Below are positions 26,750-36,700 of a stretch of 60,021 bases of DNA, one piece after another. Location of the stretch: positions 1 to 60,021 of the forward strand of contig NZ_FOTI01000016.1 of the NCBI RefSeq assembly GCF_900114545.1, read 5' to 3'. The translations under genes and the position numbers were made by a program. Positions within the stretch are counted from its first letter, which is position 1; each line of letters starts with the position of its first letter. The notes under the pieces are model-generated. The model worked only from the letters and a program-made list of their open reading frames with translations, was not told where the DNA came from and searched no databases. The stretch is from Halanaerobium salsuginis (GTDB taxonomy: Bacteria; Bacillota; Halanaerobiia; Halanaerobiales; Halanaerobiaceae).

Positions 26750-28099
26750 ATGAATAGAAAGGTAATTGAAGTAAGTAATCTTGCCGAATTTGCAGAAGAC
26801 TTTAAAAAAAGAGATAGTAGTCAGCTCATTGCAAATGCAGTTATTAAAAATGGTATTGATAATACAGCTTTAAACAATGAAGCAGTTAAAAAAATGCACT
26901 ATGATTTTTCCGAAGAAATTGATGTTGGTAAAGTTACCAATCAGAAAAAAAGTGGACGCTGCTGGATGTTTGCTGCCTTAAATAATATTCGCTATAGTAT
27001 TTCTAAAGATCTAAATATAAAAGATCATGATTTTGAATTATCCCAATCATATACTATGTTCTGGGATAAACTAGAAAAGGCTAACTTTTTTCTGGAAAAT
27101 ATTATTGAAACAGTTGAACTTGATATTGACAGCAGAAAAGTAATGTGGCTTTTAAATGAACCCACTAATGATGGTGGTCAGTGGGATATGTTTACTGCTT
27201 TAATTGAAAAGTATGGTATAGTTCCTAAATATGTTATGCCAGAAAGTTATCATAGTAGTAATTCAAGCGGCTTAAATAAAATTTTAAATATGAAGTTGCG
27301 CTATCAGGCTAAAACATTGCGAAATGATTTTAAATTTGGAGCAGATAAAGAAAGCTTACGTGAAGAAAAAGAGGATATGTTAGCTGAAATTTATGCTGTT
27401 TTAGCTTATTTTCTGGGAGAGCCACCTCAGAAATTTGATTTTGAGTATCGGGATAAAGAAGGCAATTTTACTCGCGATAGTGGACTTACTCCGGTAGAAT
27501 TTTATCAAAAATATTCTAAAGTAAAGATGACTGATTATGTAAGTTTGATTAATGCTCCAACTAAAGATAAACCTTTTGAAAAAACTTATACAGTTGAGTT
27601 TCTCGGTAATGTTAAAGAAGGACAGCAAATTCATTATTTAAATCTTCCTATTGAAAAATTAAAAAAATATACTCAAATGCAGCTCAAAGATGGTGAACCA
27701 GTTTGGTTTGGCTGTGATGTAGGTCAATATTCTGACAGAAATCTTGGAATTATGGATTCTGAACTATATAAATATCAAGAATTACTGGAAACAGAGATTT
27801 CTTTTACTAAGGGAGAGAGACTGCAGTATGCTGAGAGTATTTTAACTCATGCTATGGTATTTACCGGTGTTAATATTACTGATGGCGAAACAGCTAATCG
27901 CTGGAAAGTTCAAAATAGTTGGGGAGATAAAGTAGGAGAAGAAGGATTTTTTGTAATGAGTGATAAATGGTTCGAAGAATTCAATTACGAAGTTGTAATT
28001 AATAAGAAATATCTATCTGAAGCTGATTTAGCGGCCTATCAAAAAGAAGCTATAATCTTAAAACCATGGGATCCTATGGGATCACTGGCCCAAAACTAA
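26750..28099 (+). CDS. pepC: Aminopeptidase C (bleomycin hydrolase family, C1B)
   Basis: A 449-residue papain-fold cysteine aminopeptidase. The catalytic triad is visible as Cys in KSGRCWMFAALN (about 74), His in LTHAMVFTGV and Asn in VQNSWGD. The C-terminal end (MGSLAQN) is close to the self-inserting C-terminal arm of the family, which fills part of the active site and makes it an aminopeptidase. It is cytosolic, normally a hexamer, and trims peptides. ATG with TAGGAGG, 74 bases after gltA, probably the last gene of the cluster. Confidence 0.94.
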   Translation: MNRKVIEVSNLAEFAEDFKKRDSSQLIANAVIKNGIDNTALNNEAVKKMHYDFSEEIDVGKVTNQKKSGRCWMFAALNNIRYSISKDLNIKDHDFELSQSYTMFWDKLEKANFFLENIIETVELDIDSRKVMWLLNEPTNDGGQWDMFTALIEKYGIVPKYVMPESYHSSNSSGLNKILNMKLRYQAKTLRNDFKFGADKESLREEKEDMLAEIYAVLAYFLGEPPQKFDFEYRDKEGNFTRDSGLTPVEFYQKYSKVKMTDYVSLINAPTKDKPFEKTYTVEFLGNVKEGQQIHYLNLPIEKLKKYTQMQLKDGEPVWFGCDVGQYSDRNLGIMDSELYKYQELLETEISFTKGERLQYAESILTHAMVFTGVNITDGETANRWKVQNSWGDKVGEEGFFVMSDKWFEEFNYEVVINKKYLSEADLAAYQKEAIILKPWDPMGSLAQN

Positions 28100-28142
28100 G
28101 AATAATATTTAATAAATTATAAATCTTTAAATTTAAGAAGTT

Positions 28143-28180
28143 AATTAAAACTGCTGTTTTTTTACAGCAGTTTTAATTTT
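28143..28180 (+). terminator. Terminator after pepC
   Basis: A 15-base stem (28143-28157 with 28164-28178; core ACTGCTGT/ACAGCAGT) with a loop of T residues and a T-rich tail. Confidence 0.85.
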
Positions 28181-28208
28181 TAAATAATAATAAATGTAAA
28201 AAAGTAAC

Positions 28209-28237
28209 TTGACTTTATGAACATGATTCATTATAAT
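28209..28237 (+). promoter_or_regulatory. MATE gene promoter with TetR-type operator 1
   Basis: TTGACT (28209-28214), 17-base spacer, TATAAT (28232-28237). The spacer is filled by the palindrome ATGAA-CATGA-TTCAT (28217-28231), so a bound dimer would block RNA polymerase. Confidence 0.7.
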
Positions 28238-28289
28238 TTAAATTAAGGTCAAAATTACAGAGAAAAATAATTAATTATTTTTTTATATT

Positions 28290-28310
28290 TTAATGAACAT
28301 CATTCATTAA
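28290..28310 (+). promoter_or_regulatory. TetR-type operator 2
   Basis: Perfect 8-base arms TTAATGAA and TTCATTAA flank CATCA. The core TGAACATCATTCA differs from operator 1 by one base. It lies between the promoter and the MATE ATG, 73 bases after operator 1. Confidence 0.65.
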
Positions 28311-28346
28311 AATCAGATTAGAATTTTTATTTTAGGAGGAATATAT

Positions 28347-29747
28347 ATGTATAAAGATAAAAAAACAGAAAAATTGGCTACCTGGCCAATTGGTAAATTA
28401 TTGACAGAAATGTCTGTTCCAGCAATAATTGGCATGATTGTTTCAGCTGTATATAATATAGTTGATACTGTTTTCGTCGGTAGAATAGGAACAGAAGCAA
28501 TTGGAGCTGTGACTATTGCTTTTCCTTTGTTTTCAATTATTGCAGCAATTGGATTAACTTTTGGAATTGGTTCTTCCTCTTACATATCACGACTTTTAGG
28601 GGAAGATAATCAGAAGATGGCTAACAAAGTTGCTACTACTTCAATTGTAACAACATTTTTAGTTAGTGTTATCATGGCAATAAGTGGTATTGTATTTTTA
28701 GAACCACTGCTCAGACTTTTTGGCGCAACTGATACTATTTTGCCGTATGCAATAAGCTACACCTCTATTATTGTAATGGGTTCAATTTTTACAATGAGTA
28801 ATATGAACATGAATAATATGATTAGGGCAGAAGGTAGTGCAAAAATGAGTATGGTTGCTATGAGTACTGGAGCAGTAATTAATATAATTCTTGATCCAAT
28901 TTTAATTTTTGTTTTTAATATGGGGATTACTGGAGCCGCAGTTGCTACTGTATTTTCTCAGGCTATTTCTACAGTAATGCTATTTGGATTTTACAAAACT
29001 GGGCGTAGTGTGCTCAATATTAGATTAAGTAAATTTAGACCTGATTTAGGAATTTATAGTGAAATAATGAAAATTGGCGTTCCAACTTTAATCAGGCAGC
29101 TCTTGAGCAGTATTGCCATGACACTACTTAATAATTTTGCAGCGGCTTATGGTGATACAGTCGTAGCTTCAATAGGAATAATAAATAGAGTTTATTCACT
29201 GGGATTTTTTGTAGTAGCAGGTTTTACTCAGGGGTTTCAACCAGTGGCTGGTTTCAATTATGGAGCCCGTCAAATTAAAAGATTAAAAGATTCGATTAAA
29301 ATCACTGTAAAACGAACTACTATTTTTGGAATTGCGCTTTTTATAATATTCTTCTTCTTAAATAGAGAAGTAATTATGTTTTTTTCTCAGGATGAAAATG
29401 TTATTCAAACTGCAGCGCTTGGTTTAAAAATTTATGCCCTTGTTTTACCTTTAATTGGGTTTAGTATTACAATTAATACTTTATTTCAGGCGCTTGGACA
29501 TGGAGTTCCTGCCACAATTCTTTCTCTATCTAGACAGGGGATATTTTTTATTCCAGCAATTTTCATTTTACCAGGTATTTTCGATTTGAAAGGATTATTT
29601 ATGGCTCAGGCAAGTGCTGATTTATTAACTTTTATCTTAACTTTAGTTTTATTTAGCTTTGTTTATAAAGAAATTAAAGAATTAGAGAGGGAAGAAAGAA
29701 TTCAAAAAATAAATTTAGACTATAAAGCAGAAAAAGCTTGCAATTAG
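28347..29747 (+). CDS. MATE-family multidrug efflux transporter
   Basis: The 466-residue, twelve-helix protein begins with PIGKLLTEMSVPAIIGMIVSA and holds YNIVDTVFVGRIGTEAIGAV, the hallmark of the DinF/NorM-like MATE group, repeated in the second half (MTLLNNFAAAYGDTVVASIG). It should export cationic drugs or metabolites using a Na+ or H+ gradient. ATG with TAGGAGG. The promoter is filled by a TetR-type palindrome, a second copy lies downstream, and the TetR gene follows 122 bases after the stop, so the pump is probably induced by a ligand of that regulator. Confidence 0.92.
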   Translation: MYKDKKTEKLATWPIGKLLTEMSVPAIIGMIVSAVYNIVDTVFVGRIGTEAIGAVTIAFPLFSIIAAIGLTFGIGSSSYISRLLGEDNQKMANKVATTSIVTTFLVSVIMAISGIVFLEPLLRLFGATDTILPYAISYTSIIVMGSIFTMSNMNMNNMIRAEGSAKMSMVAMSTGAVINIILDPILIFVFNMGITGAAVATVFSQAISTVMLFGFYKTGRSVLNIRLSKFRPDLGIYSEIMKIGVPTLIRQLLSSIAMTLLNNFAAAYGDTVVASIGIINRVYSLGFFVVAGFTQGFQPVAGFNYGARQIKRLKDSIKITVKRTTIFGIALFIIFFFLNREVIMFFSQDENVIQTAALGLKIYALVLPLIGFSITINTLFQALGHGVPATILSLSRQGIFFIPAIFILPGIFDLKGLFMAQASADLLTFILTLVLFSFVYKEIKELEREERIQKINLDYKAEKACN

Positions 29748-29869
29748 AATTAATTTTAATCTATTAGCAGGTTTTTATCTTTACTTAATGCAATTATTTA
29801 ATATATAATTAGTTTAGATAGTTATTGCTTTATTTTGAGCCATCAATAAGAGATGAGGAGAGATCTTAT

Positions 29870-30496
29870 ATGCCCAAGATAATTGAGAATTTAGAAGATA
29901 AAATTATAAAAAAATCCTTAAGTCTATTTAGAAAAAATTCTTATAAAGAAGTTGGAATGCGGACAATTGCGGAAGAAGTTGGGATAGCTGTGGGTACTCT
30001 TTATAATTATTATCCCAATAAGTGGAAATTGTATATTGAAGTTTTAGAAGAAAGCTGGCAGGAAACTTATCAGCGGCTTAAAAAAAATTGTAAAAATGTT
30101 AAGGGAGATTATTTAAAAGGGTTTTTACAAATCTTTTATTTTGAAATGAAAGATAAGAAAGGAATAGTCCGGGAATTATTTCGTTATATAATGAATGACT
30201 TAGAATTAAATGAAGAAGAACAAAAAGAAAAATTAGATAGAATTAGATTTCCTGATACAGTAATTAATCAAATTCATAAATTATTTATTATTAACCTTGA
30301 AAAAGAGTTTGCAGTTGATTTCGATATTGATGATCTTAATTTAAATAGATTATTTACGATGCTGCAGACTTATATCCCAATTTTACAAAGAAATTATAAA
30401 AATGATCAGGAAAATATTACGTATCTCTATGATTTGACTAATTCTTATTTAAAAGAAAAAATTATTAAACAAAAAAAAGCTGAGTCACTCAAGTAG
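29870..30496 (+). CDS. TetR/AcrR-family regulator
   Basis: A 208-residue repressor. The N-terminal helix-turn-helix is clear (VGMRTIAEEVGIAVGTLYNYYPNKWKLY, about 25-55), with the typical YNYYPNK recognition-helix end; the C-terminal ligand domain has no recognisable motif. The ATG at 29870 follows GAGGAG by 9 bases and starts close to the HTH as usual; an earlier in-frame start adds 15 odd residues. Two matching palindromes in the promoter of the adjacent MATE gene are its likely operators. Confidence 0.9.
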   Translation: MPKIIENLEDKIIKKSLSLFRKNSYKEVGMRTIAEEVGIAVGTLYNYYPNKWKLYIEVLEESWQETYQRLKKNCKNVKGDYLKGFLQIFYFEMKDKKGIVRELFRYIMNDLELNEEEQKEKLDRIRFPDTVINQIHKLFIINLEKEFAVDFDIDDLNLNRLFTMLQTYIPILQRNYKNDQENITYLYDLTNSYLKEKIIKQKKAESLK

Positions 30497-30512
30497 AGGA
30501 CTCAGTTTTTTA
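30478..30512. terminator. Bidirectional terminator between tetR and sigA
   Basis: CTGAGTC (30480-30486) pairs with GACTCAG (30499-30505). A T-run follows on the plus strand, and the minus strand reads eight T residues after the stem. The 5' arm lies inside the last codons of the TetR gene. Confidence 0.8.
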
Positions 30513-30545
30513 ATTTATTTAAATATAAGTTAAGAATTTTTTATT

Positions 30546-31472
30546 TTATAAATATCCTCTTAATTCTTTGCTTCTAGTTGGATGGCGTAATTTACGCAGT
30601 GCTTTTGCCTGGATTTGCCTAATTCTTTCTCTGGTAACTCCAAACTGACTGCCAACTTCTTTAAGAGTTCTCTGTCTGCCATCTTCTAATCCATAACGTA
30701 ATTTAATGATTCTTTTTTCTCTTTCAGTTAAAGTATTTAAAACTGTTTCTAACTGATCTTTTAATAATTCAGAAGATGCAATAATTTCTGGTGCAGGAGC
30801 ATCCTGATCTTCAATAAAGTCTTTAAGATGGCTATCTTTTTCTTCACCAATCGGTGTATCAAGCGAGGTGGGCTGCTGATTCATTGCTAGTTTTTGGATT
30901 TCAAGAACTTTTTCTGGTTCAAGATTCATTTCCTGGCCAATTTCTTCTATAGTTGGTTCTCTTTCTAAATCTTTTTTAAGCCGTTTTTCAATTCTACGCA
31001 GCTTGTTCATTGTTTCTACCATATGAACAGGGATTCTGATTGTCCTGGCCTGATCAGCTAAAGCTCTAGTAATCGACTGTCTAATCCACCAGGTTGCGTA
31101 AGTACTAAATTTATATCCCTTGCTATAATCAAATTTACCAACTGCTTTCATTAAGCCTTTGTTACCTTCTTGAATTAAGTCCAGAAAAGACATGCCTTGA
31201 CCGATATATTTTTTAGCTATACTAACAACTAGGCGTAAATTTGCTTCAGTTAATTTTCTTCTTGCTTCTGGATCGCCTTTTTCAATTCTTTTGGCCAGAG
31301 CAACTTCTTCTTCTTTATCAAGCAAATCAACCTTACCCATTTCCTTAAGATAAACTCGAACAGAGTCATCAATACCAGCACCTGCGGGAATTGATAAGTC
31401 TAATTCTTCCTCTTCTTCTTCATTACTATCAGTCTGGTTAGAATTATTCGCCTTATTTTCTTTATTAACCAT
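30546..31472 (-). CDS. RNA polymerase sigma-70 factor, RpoD/SigA type, short form
   Basis: The 308-residue sigma factor has regions 1.2 to 4.2: [17 protein letters not shown] (1.2), [27 protein letters not shown] (2.1-2.2), [26 protein letters not shown] (2.3-2.4 into 3.0), and [20 protein letters not shown] (4.2). The N-terminal region 1.1 is replaced by about 30 acidic residues, so it is shorter than the usual 360-390 residue primary sigma. The 2.4 and 4.2 helices are those that read TATAAT and TTGACA, matching promoters seen here. It is not next to dnaG, so it may be the primary sigma at an unusual place or a second group-1/2 sigma. ATG with GGAGG. Confidence 0.9.
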   Translation of the reverse strand: MVNKENKANNSNQTDSNEEEEEELDLSIPAGAGIDDSVRVYLKEMGKVDLLDKEEEVALAKRIEKGDPEARRKLTEANLRLVVSIAKKYIGQGMSFLDLIQEGNKGLMKAVGKFDYSKGYKFSTYATWWIRQSITRALADQARTIRIPVHMVETMNKLRRIEKRLKKDLEREPTIEEIGQEMNLEPEKVLEIQKLAMNQQPTSLDTPIGEEKDSHLKDFIEDQDAPAPEIIASSELLKDQLETVLNTLTEREKRIIKLRYGLEDGRQRTLKEVGSQFGVTRERIRQIQAKALRKLRHPTRSKELRGYL

Positions 31473-31555
31473 TGTAATTCCTCCTCAATACATAATGCCT
31501 GACACAATCATTAATTGTAACATAAAAAAAGTAAAATTTAAAGCCATTTAGTCGA

Positions 31556-32839
31556 TTATTCAGCTAAATCACTTAATTTGAGTTTACTGAAGTTCTGTTG
31601 ACGGAGATCTTTTAATTTCTGATATGTTGTTTTTAATTTTTGATCATTAAATATAATATGCAAATTTTCATCAAGTTCAGCTGGCTCAGCTTGATAAAAT
31701 TTATTGGAAAATAGATCCCAAAAGTTAATTTGATCAATCATTTTAACAGCTAGATAATTACCCCCTTCAGTTTTAGCTATTAAGTTATTCTTTAATAAAA
31801 ATTCCAGACTTTTATTTATAATTGTAAAAGGCAGGTTGATCTGATCAGTTAACTCTGAATAACTTAAAAGATTATCTTTTTTTTGCTGTGAATTTAACTC
31901 AAATAATATTTCTAAGGCTATTAATTCTTCTAAAGCAGGAGTAACTTTTTTGGCGTTGGCCAGATAAATTAAATTATGACGGTTTTGAAAAGCATAACTT
32001 ATGATAGCTCCCAATAAAATAATTAGCCAGATCAAGTACAGCCAGATTAAAAAAATTGGAATAACTGATAAAGGACCATAAATTTGATTGTAAGTAACTA
32101 AATAAGAAGTATAAACAGCATAAAATCTTTTGCTTAAAATAAAAAGAGTCCCACTAAAAAATCCTCCCAGTAAAGCAGACTTCCATTCAACATCTGTATT
32201 TGGTATAAAATAATAAGCCAGAATAAAGACAATAAAGTTAAAAAGAAAACTAAAGTTAATAAAAATACTTTCCTCTTTAATCTGTCCACCACTAAACCAG
32301 TTACCAAAATAATGTTCAGCAAATAAAATTATAATTGTTAAAAAAAGTGTAATAACAAAAGTTCCTAAAGTAATAAAAGTCCAGAAAGAAATAAATCTTT
32401 TAAGCAAATCTCTATTTTTATTGACTTCCCAAATCTTATTAAAAGTAATTTCGATTCTAGCTAGAAGAAAAACAATAGTAATTACCAGAGAAACAAAACT
32501 GATAATTCCCAACTGTTCAAGTTTTACATTAGAAATAAATATTCTCAAATAAGCAATTAGAGCTTCTCCAGCACCAGTTGCTAAATTATTTAAAATTAGA
32601 GATTCCAGAGCATTAATAATATTATCTATCCGACCAAAAAAATTAAAAAGAGTTATTATATAAAAAGAGAAAATAAGAAAAGGAACTAAAGAAAGCAGAG
32701 TAATGTAGACCATACTCATTGCCTGAATAAAAATTTCTTTAGCCTTAGCCTCTCGATAAATAATCTCAATAAATTTAAGAAGTTTATAAAGTAGAGGATA
32801 CTTTTTCAGCTGCTGAAAATAGTTGGCTAGCTTTTCCAT
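31556..32839 (-). CDS. YihY/BrkB-family membrane protein with C-terminal winged-helix-like domain
   Basis: A 427-residue protein: about 285 residues with six helices carrying YihY features (AMSMVYITLLSLVPFLIF near the start, YGPLSVIPIFLIWLYLIWLIILLGA near the end), then a soluble C-terminal part whose LLSYSELTDQINLPFTIINKSLEFLLKNN reads like a winged helix. The family was once thought to be RNase BN, which is now rejected; function is unknown. The ATG at 32839 is preferred over the GTG at 32848, which overlaps the GGGTG binding site. It lies upstream of sigA, 83 bases away on the same strand. Confidence 0.85.
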   Translation of the reverse strand: MEKLANYFQQLKKYPLLYKLLKFIEIIYREAKAKEIFIQAMSMVYITLLSLVPFLIFSFYIITLFNFFGRIDNIINALESLILNNLATGAGEALIAYLRIFISNVKLEQLGIISFVSLVITIVFLLARIEITFNKIWEVNKNRDLLKRFISFWTFITLGTFVITLFLTIIILFAEHYFGNWFSGGQIKEESIFINFSFLFNFIVFILAYYFIPNTDVEWKSALLGGFFSGTLFILSKRFYAVYTSYLVTYNQIYGPLSVIPIFLIWLYLIWLIILLGAIISYAFQNRHNLIYLANAKKVTPALEELIALEILFELNSQQKKDNLLSYSELTDQINLPFTIINKSLEFLLKNNLIAKTEGGNYLAVKMIDQINFWDLFSNKFYQAEPAELDENLHIIFNDQKLKTTYQKLKDLRQQNFSKLKLSDLAE

Positions 32840-32991
32840 TGCTGTCACCCTTAACTAATTTAAATTTTCTTAATGAAGTATTTAGCTGTTAGAATAAAAA
32901 TATTCCCTAACTCTATATTCAAGAAAATAAAAAATTATCCTTCTTCAATTTCACTGAAATTGTTCTATTGATTTATTCCTGGCTTTTTTTC

Positions 32992-33000
32992 TGCTATAAT
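32992..33000 (+). promoter_or_regulatory. Extended -10 promoter element
   Basis: TGCTATAAT is a consensus extended -10 sequence; no good -35 is seen at 17 bases. The transcript would start only about 15 bases before the ATG, leaving just room for the GGAGG site. Confidence 0.5.
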
Positions 33001-33021
33001 TAAGTGTAAAGGAGGATAAAA

Positions 33022-33510
33022 ATGCCTAAGAAAAAACTAGGAATTATTTTAATTGTTGCTGGATTATTTATTTTATTTAATAGTCTTAATCTGCTAAATG
33101 ATGATTTGTTTTTATATTTATTAGCAGCTACTTTTATTGCTGTTTACTTTATTTTAGGCTCTGTCAGACATTATCATAATATTGGCTTTTTAATACCAGG
33201 AGTAGTTTTACTTGCTATTGCTTTAAACAATGACTTAAACAGATTTGAAAAGATTGACCAACTTGGTGGAGGGATCTTTTTTATCTTGTTAGGAGTTGCC
33301 TTTTTATCATTACTCCTGCACACACAAAAATTCAAGAAATGGGATTGGCCACTTTATCCTGGTCTGGCTCTGGCTATTTTTGGTTTAGTTTTTTTATTCT
33401 TCGAGAATAGCAGCCTATTTCAAGAGTTAGCCTATCTTAATTATCTGATCCCAGCTATTTTAATTATTGGAGGAATTATTTTACTCTATTTTAGCTCTGA
33501 TCAGAAATAA
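33022..33510 (+). CDS. Small multi-helix membrane protein, unknown function
   Basis: The 162-residue protein has five or six hydrophobic helices separated by short loops, beginning KKLGIILIVAGLFILFNSL, with a conserved-looking GGGIFFILLGVAFL. The repeated G-(I/L)-(I/L) helix pattern resembles DUF5668/LiaF-like membrane domains, but I cannot assign it. ATG with AAAGGAGG. It stands alone, divergent from the YihY gene and upstream of pyruvate carboxylase. Confidence 0.75.
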   Translation: MPKKKLGIILIVAGLFILFNSLNLLNDDLFLYLLAATFIAVYFILGSVRHYHNIGFLIPGVVLLAIALNNDLNRFEKIDQLGGGIFFILLGVAFLSLLLHTQKFKKWDWPLYPGLALAIFGLVFLFFENSSLFQELAYLNYLIPAILIIGGIILLYFSSDQK

Positions 33511-33705
33511 TTTCGCGCAAGTATAATAATTATAAAGATTCTCAATTAGATGTCTGGTTAGATATTAGCTGTTAATTATGATATACTTAATAAGTGCAGT
33601 CTAATAAGTTATTCAAATACTTCTACCTAATTTGGGTAGAATTTTATTAAATATAAATACTTTAAGTTATTAAATTGTTAAAATTTTGAGAAGGGAGATT
33701 AGAGT

Positions 33706-36700
33706 ATGCCAAAAAAGTTTAAACGTGTCCTGATAGCTAATCGAGGCGAAATTGCAATTCGAGTTATTAGAGCTTGCAAAGAATTAGGAATCAGGACTGT
33801 AGCAATTTATTCGGAAGAAGACCAAACCGCACTTTTTAGAACTAAAGCAGACGAAGCTTATCAGATAGGAAAAAGCAAGGGGCCAATTGCTGCTTATCTT
33901 TCAATTAATGAAATTATAGAACTTGCTTTAAAAAAGGATGTTGATGCAATCCATCCTGGATATGGTTTTTTATCAGAGAATCCAGAATTTGTTCGCAAAT
34001 GTGAAGAAGCTGGAGTTAAATTTATTGGTCCAGATGCAGATGTAATGTCAAAACTAGGTGATAAAATAAAGTCAAAATTAATAGCTCAAAAGTTTTCTGT
34101 TCCAACAATTCCTGGCCTTGAAAAGCCAATTAAAAGTGAAGTAGAAATCAGTGAATTTGCAGCTAAAAATGGCTATCCATTAATGCTTAAAGCTGCTGCT
34201 GGTGGAGGCGGAAGAGGAATGAGAATTGTCCGCTCAGAAAAGGAATTACTAGCTGCTTTTCGTGATGCTCGTGAAGAAGCTCGTAAAGCTTTTGGTAATG
34301 ATGATATTTTTGTAGAAAGATATTTAGAAAATCCTAAACATATTGAAGTTCAGATTCTGGGAGATGAACATGGTAATTTGGTTCATCTTTATGAAAGAGA
34401 TTGTTCTATTCAAAGACGTCATCAGAAAATAATTGAATTTACGCCTGCAGTTGCTCTAAGTGAAGAAAAGAGGCAGCAGATATTAGCTGATGCACTCAAG
34501 TTGACTAAGGGAGCTGGCTATAAAAATGCTGGGACAGTAGAATTTTTAGTAGATAAAAACAATAATCACTATTTTATTGAAGTTAATCCGAGAATTCAGG
34601 TTGAACATACAATAAGTGAAATGGTAACAGGTATTGATATAGTTCAGAGTCAAATTTTAATTGCTGAAGGTTATCGACTTGACTCAACAGAAATTAATAT
34701 ACCAGACCAGCAGAGTATTAAAGTCAATGGTTATTCAATTCAGTGCAGAATAACAACTGAAGATCCAGCTAATAATTTTATTCCTGATACAGGCCGTCTT
34801 GATCATTATCGAACAGGTTCTGGGTTTGGAATTAGACTTGATGGTGGTAATGGTTATACTGGAGCTGTAATTAATCCCTATTATGATAGCCTGCTTGTTA
34901 AAACAATTTCCTGGTCAAGAAGTTTTCCCGATGCAATTAGAAAAGCAATTCGTTCTGTAGAAGAAATGAAAGTTCGTGGTGTCAAAACTAATGCTTCTTT
35001 CTTAATAAATGTGCTTAATCATCAAGAGTTTGAAGCAGGTAGCTGTGATACTGGTTTTATTGCTAATAATCCTGATTTACTTAATATTATCCCCGGTTCA
35101 AATCAGGAACAAAAGATATTAAATTATCTGGGTGAAAAAATTGTTAATACTACTAAAGGTAAAAAACCAGATTTTGATGTTCCTAAAATACCGGAATTTA
35201 ATGAAGTTGAAAATTTAACTGGCAGCAGACAAATTTTAACTGCCGGAGGGCCAGAAGCAGTTGTAGATTGGATTAAAGATACAGAAAAATTATTATTAAC
35301 AGATACTACCTATAGAGATGCTCACCAGTCGTTAATGGCAACTAGAATGAGAACTATTGATATGGAGAAAATAGCAGCAGCTACTGCTAATTTAGCTAGT
35401 GATCTATTTTCTCTGGAAATGTGGGGAGGAGCTACTTTTGATGTAGCATATCGTTTTTTAAAAGAATCTCCCTGGGACAGGCTTAAGCGCTTACGAGAAA
35501 AGATACCAAATATTATGTTTCAAATGCTTTTACGGGGCTCTAATGGAGTTGGTTATAAAAATTATCCTGATAATGTAATTAGAAAATTAGTTAGTGAAGC
35601 TGCCCGGGCAGGAATTGATATTTTTCGTATTTTTGATTCCTTAAACTGGTTACCGGGTATGGAAATAGCGCTTGATCAGGTAATTAAAGAAAATAAAGTA
35701 GCAGAGGTATCAATGTGCTATACTGGAGATATACTTAACCAAAAAAGAACAAAATATGATCTTGATTATTATCTCAATTTAGCCAAAAAAATTGAAGCTA
35801 TGGGTGCTCATATTTTAGGCATTAAGGATATGGCAGGTTTATTAAAACCATATGCTGCTTATGAATTAATTAAAGCTTTAAAAGCAGAGATTTCTATCCC
35901 GATCCATCTGCATACCCATGATACAAGTGGTAATGGTGCGGCAACTTTAATCATGGCTGCAGAAGCAGGAGTAGATATTATTGATACAGCATTTAATACA
36001 ATGGCTGGTTTAACAAGTCAGCCCCCATTAAATTCAATTGTAGCTGCACTTGAGCATACTTATCGTGATCCAGGCATTAATCTGGCTGATATTCAGCAAA
36101 TAGCTAATTATTGGGGAGCAGTGCGCCCGGTTTATGCACAATTTGAATCTGAATTAAAGTCTGGCACAGCTGAAATATATAAATATGAAATTCCTGGTGG
36201 TCAGTATTCTAATTTAAAACCTCAAGTTGAAAGTGTTGGTCTGGGTCATCGCTTTAAAGAGTTTAAAGAAATGTATCGGAAAGTTAATTTTATGCTGGGA
36301 GATATTCCTAAGGTCACTCCTTCTTCAAAAGTAGTAGGTGATCTGGCAATATTTATGGTTAAAAATGATTTAAATCCAGATAATATTACTAGTAAAGCTG
36401 CTAATATGGCTTTTCCTGATTCAGTTGAAGCTTACTTTAAAGGAATGTTAGGTCAGCCTCCCGGAGGCTTTCCAGAAGAATTGCAGCAGTTAGTTTTAAA
36501 AGGAGAAAAGGCAATTACAGTTCGTCCAGGAACCTTATTAAAAGATTATGATTTTTCAGCAGCTAAAGCAGAATTAAAAGCTGAATATGAACTTGATTTT
36601 TCAGAGCAGGAATTAGTTGCTTATGCTCTATATCCTAAAGTGTTTAAAGATTATCTAGATTATCAAAAGGATTATGGAGATCTTAGCTATATGGGAAGCG

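Noticed and set aside
33511-33705. Hairpin TTCTACC/GGTAGAA before pyruvate carboxylase as an attenuator or biotin operator
   Set aside because: The stem is short, and no biotin-repressor site or known riboswitch consensus is visible.
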